Made by a program: the position numbers and the translations under genes
Assembly: GCA_014529385.2 (NCBI GenBank)
Contig: CM043952.1
Location: 66,094,870-66,158,869, forward strand
Source: Adiantum capillus-veneris
Lineage: Eukaryota; Streptophyta; Polypodiopsida; Polypodiales; Pteridaceae
DNA length: 64,000 nucleotides
Direction: 5' to 3'
Part shown: piece by piece, positions 22,856 through 34,190 of the stretch
Numbering within the stretch: position 1 is the first letter of the stretch
Layout: every line of letters begins with the position of its first letter
The notes under the pieces: model-generated
Database searches by the model: none
What the model saw: only the letters and a program-made list of their open reading frames with translations
Told to the model about the DNA's origin: nothing

Positions 22856-23960
22856 ATGTTGGAGAGGAGAGATGAAGAAGTCTTCTTTGTCGACATAGAT
22901 TTGGACATGAAGCCTCAACTTCCCAATCAAGGGAGTAACGGAAGCTTGCTGTCTCTTGAAAGCTGCATCGCCATTACCATATCTCCCATCTCAAAAGCTT
23001 GAATGCCCAACCTGGTGGCCAACTCCATTGATATGAAGCTGTGAGTAGAGCCAGTGTCAAACAAGATGAAGGCATCATGCTCTCTTACCTTTCCCCAATC
23101 ATAGGAAAGTGATGATCCTTTGGAATGGGCATTCTCTTTAGGAGCTTTGATGGTGGAAGCCCGAGGACTCTCATTGCAAGTATTCTTCTTGGGGCAAGAA
23201 TGATAGCCATGTCCTTGCTCCCCACACTTGAAACACTTATGGTCCTTGCAAAAAGCTTCAAGCTCTTTAGGAGAGAGTTTGTTTTTGCCTTGTAAACTCC
23301 CTTCTCCTTGGACTGATTGTTGTTGTTGTTGGTAGTGCCTTGGGAAGAATTTTGAACATTGGTTTTCCCCTTTGCATCATTTTTGTCTTTGTTTTCCATG
23401 GGCTTGACATTCTGTCTAGCCCCTTGATGAAAATTGATGCGTGAAGAAACCATGGTGTGATGGATTACTTCACTAATAGTACCAAGCCGTTGAGAGTTGA
23501 TGTATTCGGCCATCTCTTCAGGTAATCCCGCACAAAATTGTTGCCTTTGCTTGGCAAAGTCTATCTTTTGAAAGACAGTAGCCTTGAGATGTAAATCCCA
23601 AAACTTGTCTACATACTTGTGGATAGACTCATGAGAAAGAAGCTTCAAGCTGCGCCATTCGGTAAGCACTTTTTCCTTTGCATTGCTTGCAAGGAATTGC
23701 TTCATGATGGAAACTCGTAGAGTTTTCCATGTCTTTGGGGCTTCACCGTTGCCATGAAGGCTAGCCCACCATTGACGAGCTGATTTTTGGAAGTGCATAG
23801 CTACATGGTGTAGCTTGGAGAACTCTGTGAAGCCCTTGTCCTCAAAGGCCACATCAAATTGATGGATGAAGGCCAACACTTTGTCGGTAGCACCAAAGGT
23901 GCCATCATAGGTGAGAAAAGAGATACTCTTTCATCCCTCCTTGAACTTCTTTAGCTTTTG
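22856..23960 (-). pseudogene. Gypsy B2 gag and protease joined to integrase by deletion
   Basis: The frame 23879-23085 carries the gag domain (FQKSARQWWASLHGNG, FLASNAKEKVLTEW, PEEMAEYINSQRLG). A 1-base deletion near 23297 relative to B1 changes the frame after GVYK, so the zinc knuckle (CFKCGEQGHG) is out of frame. Protease pieces follow to QHEDDIL at about 22860, where the sequence jumps straight to the pre-integrase region. The entire reverse transcriptase and RNase H are deleted. At 23960 similarity to B1 stops abruptly and element F begins. Confidence 0.9.
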
Positions 23961-24058
23961 TGACCTTGATCATCTAAGGATTTCTTTTTGTATTGACTAC
24001 TTTTGTTGTGGCCGTGGGTTGAACTTTTTCTGCACTTCCTTTGCTTTGATCACCTGCT

Positions 24059-24631
24059 TCAATCGATGTTGACTCCATTGGCTATAATATTGCACCTTTT
24101 TTGCAATTTTTGAGCATTGTCTACCTGCATCTGAGTAACCTTTGATCTTAAAAGATCCACAGTACTTTCTGGCAAAATCTGTCTCTTCGAAGGAGATTTT
24201 GGTGGTGACCTTTTTATCACTTTCTGGACTTTAGCTCCGCTTGACTTTGAATTTTTTGTCACATGCTCTGGCATCTTGAGGCTTTGCATTATCTTCAGAT
24301 AGTCTATGACTTCAGTGGGCCATCCATAGGGGTGCGTACAAGGTCTTGATCTTGTTGATATTCGTTACCTTGTGCATCTTGATATGCATATGTGAGCTTG
24401 GTCACATGTAGCTGTTTGAACACTATGGGATTTGTCGACTTTTGACTTTGATTTGTGGAGATCAGCTGAAACTTCTGTCCTTGGATGATCTTCATAGAGG
24501 CATTTGTCTGTAGATTCTGATGGAACCTGGGTCGATTGGAAACTTCCAACAACCATATGAGCTTTCAATGGTTTCTGCTTTGAAGGGGTCTGTTGGTTAG
24601 AAGCTCTAAGACTTCTAAACTGGTGTAGCAT
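24059..24631 (-). pseudogene. Element F downstream frame, unrecognised
   Basis: Two minus-strand frames, 24631-24365 and 24289-24059, are rich in Lys, Ser and Gln (for example SSGAKVQKVIKRSPPKSPSK). They follow the long F frame, in another phase. No family recognised; a basic nucleic-acid-binding tail of a gag-like protein is possible. Confidence 0.35.
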
Positions 24632-24755
24632 TTCCTAGTACATAAGCTGAGTTTGATGGATTTACGGCTCTCCCCTTCCTAGGGTGATCACTATAGCCTG
24701 CTTCATTGTAAGAGTTCAAAATTGTTTCGCTCTGGTTTAGTCTCACCTTCTGGGA

Positions 24756-26387
24756 CTATGAAGGTACACTTTGGATAGCACTGTTGATGTTTGGCATCTG
24801 TAAACCTTCTGCATGGTTTCCTATGTATCTCCTTGAAACATGACAAATTATTCCCCAAGTCAAGCTATAGATAGCATTATCTTTGCCCTGATATTGTCTA
24901 TCCCATGGGTCTCCTATGATATGAGTTTCTATGGTTTCAGGACCCAAGGTATCATAGATGCTAGACTCTCGTCTATATCTACGACTGTTTTGGTCAAAGT
25001 ATATGCTCGTTTGGTCACAATATCGAAGTTTAATTTCCGATGGAGGAGAGTTTGGCTCTGAACATATTTTTGGGTTTACTCGGGTAATATCGTTTAGCTC
25101 TAGAGAGGATGGGCTATAATAGATTCTTTCCTCTGAAATAAACCATCCTTTTTGATCTATCACTGGACACACTTCTATGAGCTGGTATGTGGGCCGTTCA
25201 AACACTGGTTGATCCTTTTTGTCAGTTTCCGTTTTTGGTCTAGATAGTGTGCATATAAATTATGTGTACCATACAAAGCTAAATATCATTCTGCTTGATG
25301 TGTCCCTTAGACTCGTGAATGATTGCACACTTGTGGTAGTGGATGCATAATCATTTGCAAACCTAACAATCTTTTCAACATTCGATGATATCTGGACATC
25401 TTGACCAAATTCATGCAAAAATTTGTTGTTCAAAGAATCAACTTTAAGCTTTTCAGGTGTCTGTGCATCTTTATGCTCATTTTGAACTTGCAGTGCTTTT
25501 ACTGGTGCTTCTAATGGTAATGCAAAATCATCTGATTGCATTAAAAGTGACAAGTTAAATGCACTTACATTGAGATTGGCATTTCCAATTTGCTATGTAC
25601 CTTGCTTGTTGGCAGTTGATATATCCCTGTTGTCTGGATTTCTTGGACAATCTTCAAAAAAATGTCCACCTTTTCATCCACAATCTGAGCAATACGCCAT
25701 GACTGGTGGTATTTCATTTGGTTCTGTCACTTCAAGCTCTTGCAGAGGAGTTTCTGCTTCTAAGTTGACCAAGTTGTCGGCATCTTCTTTCATAACACTA
25801 AGCATCAAGCTTAGATTGCTCCGTCTTTGGCTTTGTTCTCCAATTAGGTTGGCTTCTATTGGCTGATCTATTGGATCTTGCAATTCCGGTTCTCGATTAT
25901 AGATCTGACCACTATAATCCATGTACAATGACCCTGACTGCATATGCACCAACTGTATGTTTTGTTGGATTGTGCAGAGCTCTGGATAACCACTTGGATC
26001 AAATTTTTGCACTTCTATTTGCACTTCATCTTTGAGCTTGCAATACCTGGCTCCAGTGAAGTCTGTGAACATCTGGGAGTTCTCTGAATCTGGCTTCACT
26101 CTTATCAATAGAATCTTGGCTCCTGTGCTGCTTTTGCCGCTCACCAAGTATCTATGGCTTTTTGTATCTACATATAAGACTTTGTCTCCATTGTAGCCAT
26201 ATAGCTGTAAAATTTGCTCTGTTGTTGCAGTTATGCATGTGTTGCCACTTCTATTAGCTTGCTCTATTGTACTTGAATTCTTGGCTCGATTTGAGTCCAT
26301 GTTGGCTTGCTCTGAGAAAACTATCTCCTGGCAGATTTTGATATCGATTAGCAGAATTTTTGCTGCCCGTACTAGCCTAATCTGCAA
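24756..26387 (-). pseudogene. Element F long decayed frame with zinc-knuckle-like motif
   Basis: Three minus-strand stretches, 26387-25674, 25553-25260 and 25205-24756, lie in one frame and together give about 540 codons broken by a few stops. Near 25690-25650 the frame reads CSDCG, TGA, KGGHFFEDCP. If the TGA was CGA this is CX2CX5HX4C, a zinc knuckle with one extra residue. Other parts, such as YCKLKDEVQIEVQKFDPSG and RRYRRESSIYDTLGPETIE, match nothing I know. Its position downstream of a tRNA-Asp primer site suggests gag or an extra first ORF of a Ty3-type element. No protease or polymerase follows. Confidence 0.55.
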
Positions 26388-27280
26388 TCACATGTGAGTT
26401 ATGTCCCTGTTCGTCCGATTAGAAGAGCTAATTTGCAATGCAATTGCTTGCACTTGGCAAATTATAGCATGCAATAATTTTGAAATTTATTTGCTCCTCA
26501 AACGGCTTTCAGTTGGTCATTTCAGCTTTTCCCGGCTATTCTCCTGCTATTTCTGACTGTTTCGTTGTTTGCTTGATTTTTTTCCTGCTTGCTCTTGTTC
26601 GCTTTGCGATGCGTAATTTTTTTGGCGGTGTGTTTTTTGCTTTTCTGTCTCTTTCGACGACTTCCTTTTTATTTTTATTATTTTTTTGTGAAATTTTGTA
26701 TTTTTGTATTTTTATGATTTTTAATATTTTTTTAAAAATATTAATTTTGAATGATTTTTTTGGTGAATCTTCTACATTTTTTTGAAGGTTTTATGAATTT
26801 TTAATGATTTATTGGAAATTTTTCGATCAATTTATGATTTTTTGTGACTTTTTATAAACTTTTTACAGTTTTTGTGATTTATCTGTGTTATTTTTGAAAA
26901 TTTTAATGAATTTTGTACGATTTTTTTTGGTAATTTATTTATGAGCTTTTTTTGTAGTTTTCTAATCCTTTTTTTAATTTTCATTGGATTTTTTAATTGT
27001 TTTATGTTATATTTAAAGGTTCTTTTGTGATTTTTTGTATTTTTGTATTTTTGACTAATATACAGATAAATAAAATGAAAAAAAAGAAATTGAATTGAAA
27101 AGAAACAAAATGAAATGAATAAAAAAGTCAATGACAAAAAAGAAGAGGAAAAAGACAAGAAGCTCTAGTAGGCAACCGTTCACAAAAGAGAGAAAGAAGA
27201 CAAAATAAAAAAAGAGGTCCCCCTTTTTTTTTGTCTTCTTGTAATTTAATGAATTGTGTGTGTAGGGGTGCTTTCACGCA

Positions 27281-27303
27281 TGTGTGTGTGTGTGTGTGTG
27301 TGG
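27281..27303. repeat. (TG)n microsatellite
   Basis: Pure TG run of about 23 bp in the F leader. Confidence 0.95.
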
Positions 27304-27440
27304 TGGTTGACGGTGTTCACGCGTACAAAGGAGAGAGACGAGAGAGAGAAAGTTAGAGAGAGTGTGTGTGTGTGTGTTGACTCGCAAGGCGCCTTAATCA
27401 CGCGTAGCAAGGACTCGGGCATGGCACGCCGTATGGAGCG

Positions 27441-27442
<2 letters not shown>

Positions 27443-27494
<52 letters not shown>
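27443..27494. repeat. (GA)n microsatellite
   Basis: GA run of about 52 bp in the F leader. Confidence 0.95.
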
Positions 27495-27498
<4 letters not shown>

Positions 27499-28383
27499 AG
27501 AGAGTGTTAATTATTGCAATTTGAGAGAGAGAAAGAGGAAGTTAGAGAGAGCGTGAGTGTGTGTGGGTGGTGTTCACGCGCCACGAAGCGAGAAAGCGAC
27601 GGACGGAATAAGATGAAGAAGGAAGAAGAAGATTATTTTAACGTCGTAGGAAACTATTCCAAGAGACCGTAAAGATCTATCCGACGAGGAGAGTTCATGT
27701 GTCAAAAGACAAAGTGGAAAAAGACAAGCATCGAAGCTCAAGAATTGCTTTTAAACAAATTTCCTATGTCCAAAAATGCCAAAATTAAGCCGAAAATCAC
27801 CCGAAAACAAAAAAAATCATCGAAAAATCCCAAAAATTATCATAAAAAACCAAAAAAAATATCCAAAAAAATTTAGAAACCTTAAAAAATCATTGATATT
27901 CACAATCAAACACTTTCGACACACATAAGCACACCAGAATTAATAGTTTTTAATGAAAACGCAATTTACGACAAAATCATCAACCCGACCCTCGAAAATA
28001 GCGAAACACTCAGAACTTGGCGGACACAAATGCGATCAAAATGATGCCGTAAATACGCACACAAAATAGCTCGTAAAGATAGCAAGATATCAATTTTTTA
28101 TGGAATTAAGCAAAAATTCATGCAAAAAATAGCAAAAAATTATCAAAAATTTACAAAAATTATCCAAAAAATACCCAAATTTTTTAAAAAAAATCTCCAC
28201 ACATAGAGGATTAGTGCAGCCAATTCAATTGCCAAATAATTTTATTAATAAAATCTAAACAATTTGACGCATTTCGAGTGTGTAAATCCATGTTTTGAGC
28301 TAAAAAATGCAACAATCAACCATTATACACATCAAATATGTAATAAAAAATTGAATTAATCATGCACATTAAGCACTTTTTAG

Positions 28384-28406
28384 GCACACACACACACACA
28401 CACACT
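28384..28406. repeat. (CA)n microsatellite
   Basis: CA run of about 23 bp in the F leader. Confidence 0.9.
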
Positions 28407-29209
28407 AATAGTTGACAGTTTTTACCAATATTTAGATGCGCATACAAAAGGGTTAACCTTGTCGAAATTGCAATGTGATTTCACAAATCTTTAGTTGGGC
28501 ATGACCACAACATAAATCAATCATCACAATTGCAAAATCATTAGGTACACATTGATTTTTAGGTGCACAATCAAGGGCAAAATAGGACACACACGCCTAA
28601 AATTAGGCATACACACACTCAATTAGAATGCACACACACACTTGATTTTAGTGCACACACACTTGCAATTGACTATTCAAGCATGCGATTAGATCAATTA
28701 GGCACACAATTAGCAACGCGCATTCACCAATTAACAATTGAACTTGTCAAATTCATACGCCACCGATTCTTAAAATTTTTGGCATTAGGACGACATAAAA
28801 ACGAACAATCCAAATATTTTCAATCCAACATAGCATCAACATTGCATTGCAATAACATAGTATCAACATTACATTGCATCATGGTGGGATCTCTACGCAA
28901 TTCTACAGATCTTTAGATTCTAAGGAGGTTGAGAATACCACCTTAATTACCTTTCCAATGAAGATCGATTGAACGGTTGAAAACTCCAATCCTTCATAGC
29001 AAATTAGTAAGTTAGCAAAAATTACTGAGGGGTGAGTGTGAAATTAAGTGTGTAAACACACAATTGGCAAGATATGGTGACACATTAGGGAATCATGAAC
29101 ACATTGCTTCATGCATACACATCCAAAATCCACAAAAACATAAACACACAAGTGAAATTAATGAGGAAACACATTTGATTATGCCACAATTATACTAGTG
29201 TAGGCCATT

Positions 29210-29228
29210 GTCCCCGGCAACGGCGCCA
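29210..29228 (-). promoter_or_regulatory. Element F tRNA-Asp-type primer-binding site
   Basis: On the minus strand TGGCGCCGTTGCCGGGGAC begins two bases after the LTR end (CCCAACA). This is the site type complementary to plant tRNA-Asp and is known from Athila/Calypso-group Ty3 elements. The 19-base match is as I recall the tRNA 3' end. Confidence 0.85.
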
Positions 29229-29230
29229 AA

Positions 29231-30147
29231 TGTTGGGGGTCCCATTGTTGCATAGCTCCAATGACCAACAAACTTATCAATTCGGAGGGATGAGCTACTC
29301 TGCTAGGGTATGGAAACACTCACACAATTAGTGAGCTAATCATGGCAACACGAATGGTTAACTCTATGAGGTGAGCTTCTCGGCCTATGGAGGAGCTAAG
29401 CCACAATGAAGGACAATCTCCACATCCACTTCTCTTTACCTCTAATCAGCTCAATCACACAATAACGATTGCAAGACGTACACAATGCTAATCTTATCAT
29501 GCAACACACTAATCGCAAGCATATACACATAGATCTATCGAGCACCACACTCCAATCAAACCTACATGCACACACAAGCAAAAGAGGGCAATCACACAAG
29601 ATTAGAGAGGGATTAACCACGAATTAGTTAAGATCTAGTTAATCTAAGCATCATAGGCAATCATAAGAAGCATGAGAGAGGCATAGTGAAAGAGAATGAG
29701 TCATTGATTAGTGTTAACCAAGTCTCATGAGCAAGGAGAAGCTCAAGGACTCCATAGCCACACAGCTCAAGAGCTCTCACTAGAGAGTGCTCTCAACAAA
29801 TAAGCTTGAGAACCCTAATTTATTTTACACACTGCCTTATATACCTAGGGTAAAAATATGCAATGTCCGGACGCCCAAGGCCATTAGGGCTCCACCACTT
29901 ACTGAATCTGCTACCTAGGCACACTACTTACCTGTTCTTTACATCTTGGAACTCCCATTGAGCTCGTAACACATTAAAATATTACAATGGCTTGAAATAA
30001 ATTGGGAATTTACAATACATGACCATTGTGGAAAAATTGAAAAATGTGTAATTCCAATCTTCACTGCTTCTTTGTATTCATTTTCGATGTGCATTCGTAT
30101 ATTTTTGGTCTTTAACAGCTCCTGTTAGCTGACGTTGACTCAGTTAC
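29231..30147 (-). repeat. Element F 5' LTR (right border uncertain)
   Basis: On the plus strand it begins TGTTGGGGGTCCC directly beside the primer site, so on the minus strand the LTR ends in CA as expected. A TATATACCTAGGG phrase lies near 29838. The other border was not found; at about 30148 the sequence becomes element C's LTR at a CA repeat. Confidence 0.6.
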
Positions 30148-30183
30148 ACACACACACTCACACAATCTCATGTGTGGAGAAAG

Positions 30184-30246
<63 letters not shown>

Positions 30247-30903
30247 CTTCTCAAGCTTTAATGGAAAGCTCATCATCTACTTCAAGTTTGGGAGAAGGGA
30301 GGCCTACACCAACAACTCTTGGCTTTGTGATGCAAATCCAACCAAGATCCAAGCTTCAATGCATGCTCATCTCCTCTACCATGCTAATTACTAAGCTATG
30401 CTAAGCTTTTATGAGTGATTATGTGAGGAGATATACTTCTTTCTCGTAAGACTACTCCTTCTTCCTCTCAATCTACTCTCATACCCCGCTAGCTCTCACC
30501 ATCTTTGAAGGTGTGTGAGGTCTTGGATCTGAGATCGCGAGGGAATTGATGTTGTGTTTAATAAGTGTTTGCTTAGTGCTTGAAGCTTCCATCTTCATTG
30601 CACTAGCTAGTGATTGAAGAAACACAAAGAATTGATTGTAAAATGTCTCCCAAACCTATAATACAAAGCCTTTTGGAGGGAGACCGGCTCCATGTAAATC
30701 CGGTCCTCAGCTTTTGTCAATAGCTCAATTTCTCTCTCTTTTGAAGTATTGTTCATGCGTATCTAACTAGGTTTTATGCTTTTTGTTTCTCTCTCCATCC
30801 AAGCACTTTTGCTATGCTCATTAGGAATCTATTCTAATAAAATGCTCACTATGTTTATGCTATTTTCCGCTACACACAAGTTACTAGGCCATTAAATGTT
30901 ACA
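30148..30903 (+). repeat. Element C 5' LTR, left part missing
   Basis: It matches the right half of the 3' LTR (about 37148-37926), including the CA and CT microsatellites and the end ATTAAATGTTACA. The first 0.9 kb present in the 3' LTR is absent; the break falls at the CA repeat. Confidence 0.9.
30188..30239. repeat. (CT)n microsatellite in element C 5' LTR
   Basis: CT run of about 52 bp, also present in the 3' LTR at 37200-37254. It is therefore part of the LTR. Confidence 0.95.
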
Positions 30904-30904
30904 T

Positions 30905-30916
30905 TGGTATCAGAGC
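30905..30916 (+). promoter_or_regulatory. Element C primer-binding site
   Basis: TGGTATCAGAGC, one base after the LTR, is the exact plant initiator-Met tRNA site. Confidence 0.95.
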
Positions 30917-31320
30917 ACAAGGTTTCTCTTTTCTTGCTCAAGAAGGGAGGTTCTCAAGCTAGCTATAAATGATTGTTATTATTAATTGCAATTAAGTAAG
31001 TAGAATAGGGATTTTTCAGCCTTGTAGTGCGCCTGCCTTCGTGCAGATAATGGGGCATCACTAACGAGAGCTATGATCTTAATAGTGGAGTCCTATGGGG
31101 ATTGCCTATGGCTCAACCACTATTGAGCTATTAAAAGCTTGGCAAGAGCCGGTGCTGTTTTGATGTTGAAAGATCCTATCTTCTATTCCTTGCAATTAAT
31201 GATATTCGAGCCACGGGTACAGTAGCTTGAGTGCTTTTCTAAAGGGGTAAAGCGGAGCAACAACTAGGGCTTGAAGTGCCAAAGTACACCTAAAAAAGTT
31301 TACACCTAAAAGTTGTTAGA

Positions 31321-33060
31321 ATGGTTGATAATAGGAAAGAGAGTGAAATTAAGGTTGATAGATTTGATTTTGCTAATGAGCAGGCTACTAATGATGCCCC
31401 TATGCTTGTTAACTACCTTGTTTCTAGGCTTAAACAAGCCATGGGCAATCCATCCCTCCAAAGTGAAGTGCAACGACAGCTTCGTGCTCATGGGATTCTC
31501 CAAACTCCCCACCATGACGAGAGAGTACCTAGGAAGCCACCTTGCGAGACTTCCAAAAGAGGCCTCTCTACGATTTGGGAAGAAGAAGAAGATGCATACG
31601 AAGGGCTCAAAAATTTACGACTTGATGACGCATCTCCTTCCCAAAGGATAACTCAAGAGCCCCCACCAAAAGAACGAGAAAGAAGTGAGTCTCCTGCCAC
31701 CTTGGTGGAGATGGCTCCACGAAGACGGTGGGCAAACGCTCTCCATCACCTCCTAAACGGAGAAGACCATTGCACACTTCTCCACACCATAATTCAAAGA
31801 GGGATGATAGAAAACAAGAGAAGAAAAAGGCGAAAAAGAGGTCACCCTCTTCTCCATCTTCTTCATCCTCTTCCTCTTATGAAGAAAGTGATGGTGCAGA
31901 CAAAGAGGATCAAGGTAAGAAAAAGGCGAGAAAGAGGTCACCCTCTTCTCCATCTTCCTCAAATTCTCCATCTTCTGAAGAAAGCGATGGTGCAACCTTT
32001 GAACCATCAAAAAGAAGAGGCCATAGGAAATCCTATGCCACGTGGAAGAGATTATCCAAGCTCAAGAAGTTCAAAGAGGGAGGAAAGAGCATCTCTTTTC
32101 TTACCTATGATGGCACCTTTGGTGCTACGGACAAAGTCTTGGCTTTCATCCAACAATTCAATGCGGCGTTTGGAGATGAGGGCTTCACAGAGTCCTCTAA
32201 GCTAAACCATGTAGCTATGCATTTTCAAAAGTCTGCCAAGCAATGGTGGTCTAGCCTATGGGCAAATGGTGAAGCTCCACGAACAAGGAAAGCGTTTGGA
32301 GATGAGGGCTTCACGGAATCCTCTAAGCTAAACCATGTAGCTATGCATTTTCAAAAGTCTGCCAGGCAATGGTGGTCTAGCCTATGGACAAACGGCGAAG
32401 CTCCACGAACAAGGAAAGCTTTAAGAGCTTCCATTATGAAGCAGTTTTTGGCAACTGATGCCAAAGACAAAGTACTCACTGAATGGAGATGCTTGAAGCT
32501 CTCTCTCTACGAATCCTTTCACAAATATGTAGACAAGTTTTGGACTTACATCTCAAAGCCATTGTCTTCAAAAAGATGGATTTTGGAGAGCAAAAACAGC
32601 AATTTTGTGTAGGCTTAACTGAAGAAATGACGGAGTATGTCAACTTCCAAAGGCCACGCATCATATCTGCAGTCATACACCATACTATGGTGGCTTCTCA
32701 AATCAATTTCTAAACAGAGGCTAAGAGAAATCTTAAGCCCACAAAAAGCAAGGGTTTCAATGAGCCTAAGGGGAAGGAAAATGTCCAAAAGTCTCCTAAG
32801 GGCAATTCCAATAACAACAAAGCTAAGGAGAAGGGAGTTTACAAAGGCAAAAAAAAACTCTCTCCTGAAGAGCTTGAGCGTTATTGCAAGGATAACCGTT
32901 GTTTCAAATGTGACGAGCAAGGGCATGCGTACCGTGCTTGCCTCCAAAAGAATACCCGCCATGAGCCTCCTAGAGCTACCTTGGTCGAAATCCAAGAAGA
33001 GGAAGCTCACCACAAAGGATCTCCTCTATGCCATGCTTGGGGAAAGGTAAGAGAACATGA
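31321..33060 (+). pseudogene. Element C gag
   Basis: The ATG at 31321 opens MVDNRKESEIKVDRFDFANE and APMLVNYLVSRLKQAMGNP, as in B1. After a frame change a basic Ser-rich region (about 31800-32010) precedes the gag domain: AMHFQKSAKQWWSSLWANG, FLATDAKDKVLTEW. A 126-bp (42-codon) tandem duplication, 32166-32291 and 32292-32417, repeats the AFGDEGFTESSKLNHVAMHF block. More frame changes occur near 32560. The zinc knuckle is CFKCDEQGHAYRAC near 32900-32941. Confidence 0.9.
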
Positions 33061-33600
33061 TGCTTTTATTCTCTTTACCCTGGTTCTACTCACAATTTCA
33101 TATCCATAGAGTTGGCCACCAAGCTAGGCATCCAAGCTTATGAGATGGGAGATGTCCTACCTGCCGCCGATGGTGCTTTCAAGGGGAAGAAGCTTTAGTC
33201 ACTCCCTTAATTTGGAAACTGAGGCTCCATGTCCAAAGCTATGTGGACAAAGAGGACTTCTTTATCTCTCCTCTCAAGCAAGAGGATGTAATCCTAGGGG
33301 CACCATGGTTTGATCGCATGGCTGCCAATGTTAAAAAAAGGAAAATCTAATGTAGGTTCATAGAAAAAGATACATACATAGATGCCAAAGAGATGGGTAA
33401 CACCATACCCATTGTACATACGCAAGCTTTCAATAAGTCAAAAAAGAGCTCTATTTCTGTGTACATGATTTTTGTTAAAGATTCTCAAAATGAACCTAAT
33501 GCTTTAGCGAAAGAAACAATAAACAATTACAAAGAATTTTCTCAAGGGACTTCAAGATGTCTTTATTGAAGACATCCCTTGTGAACTACCTCCTAAACGA
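33061..33600 (+). pseudogene. Element C protease
   Basis: The motif region should read LFDTGSTHNFISIELATKLG as in B1, but a base is missing where the catalytic Asp codon should be (about 33077), so the frame is lost. Downstream pieces LRLHVQSYVDKEDFFISP and LGAPWFDRMAANVK are recognisable in pieces. The linker to reverse transcriptase ends with PCELPPKRGNDD-type sequence. Confidence 0.8.
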
Positions 33601-34190
33601 GGCAATGATGACCATGCAATTGAACTTCTTCTAGGAAGTTCACCGCCTAATAAACCTCCTTATAGAGTTTCTCAAGCTCAACAAGAGGAGATTATGTGGC
33701 AAGTGCATGAGTTAGTTGATAAGGGCATGGTTAGGCTTAGCTCATCTCCATTTTGCTCACCTGTGTTATTAGTGGAAAAGAAAGACGGCACATATCGTAT
33801 GCGTGTCGACTATAGAGCACTAAATAGGATCACTATCCAAAATAGGTTTTCCGTTCCACGGGTAGAAGACCTATTTGATAAGCTGCAAGGATTGACCTAC
33901 TTCAATAAAATTGACCTAAAAAGTGGCTACCATCAAATAAGGATAGTAGATCAAGACATTGTAAAGACCGCATTTTGCATTATGTTTGGTCTTCACGAAT
34001 ACATTGTCATGCCTTTTGGCTTGACCAATGCACCAGCCACATTCAACCGCTTGATGGAGAAGCTATTCATGCCTCACACCGAACCTTTAGTGGTTGTTCT
34101 TTGATGACATTATCATCTACTCTAATTCATTAGATGAACACAACCAACACCTCCAGGTAATAGTTTAAGTCTTAAGAGAAAAGTGAGTTT
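33601..34190 (+). pseudogene. Element C reverse transcriptase
   Basis: The frame 33694-34104 shows SSSPFCSPVLLVEKKDGTYR, MRVDYRALNRITIQNRF, YFNKIDLKSGYHQIR (first catalytic Asp) and VMPFGLTNAPATFNRLM. A 1-base shift at about 34100 puts the FDDIIIYSNSLDEHNQHLQ catalytic block in another frame. The thumb region after it is lost: sequence jumps near 34195 to RNase H. Confidence 0.9.

Larger units (their letters stand above)
26388..29209 (-). other. Element F long AT-rich leader
   Basis: About 2.8 kb between the primer site and the F frame, noncoding in all frames. On the plus strand it holds a T-rich block (about 26640-27060), a GT/GA microsatellite zone (27281-27560), an A-rich block (about 27760-28195) and a stretch of CACACA-rich sequence (28384-28670). 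Open frames there (poly-Phe, poly-Lys, Arg-Glu) are compositional artefacts. Confidence 0.6.

Noticed and set aside
26480..27158. Hydrophobic Phe-rich frame (+) and Lys/Phe-rich frame (-) that look like membrane proteins
   Set aside because: The DNA is a T-rich low-complexity leader; open frames and hydrophobicity follow from composition alone.
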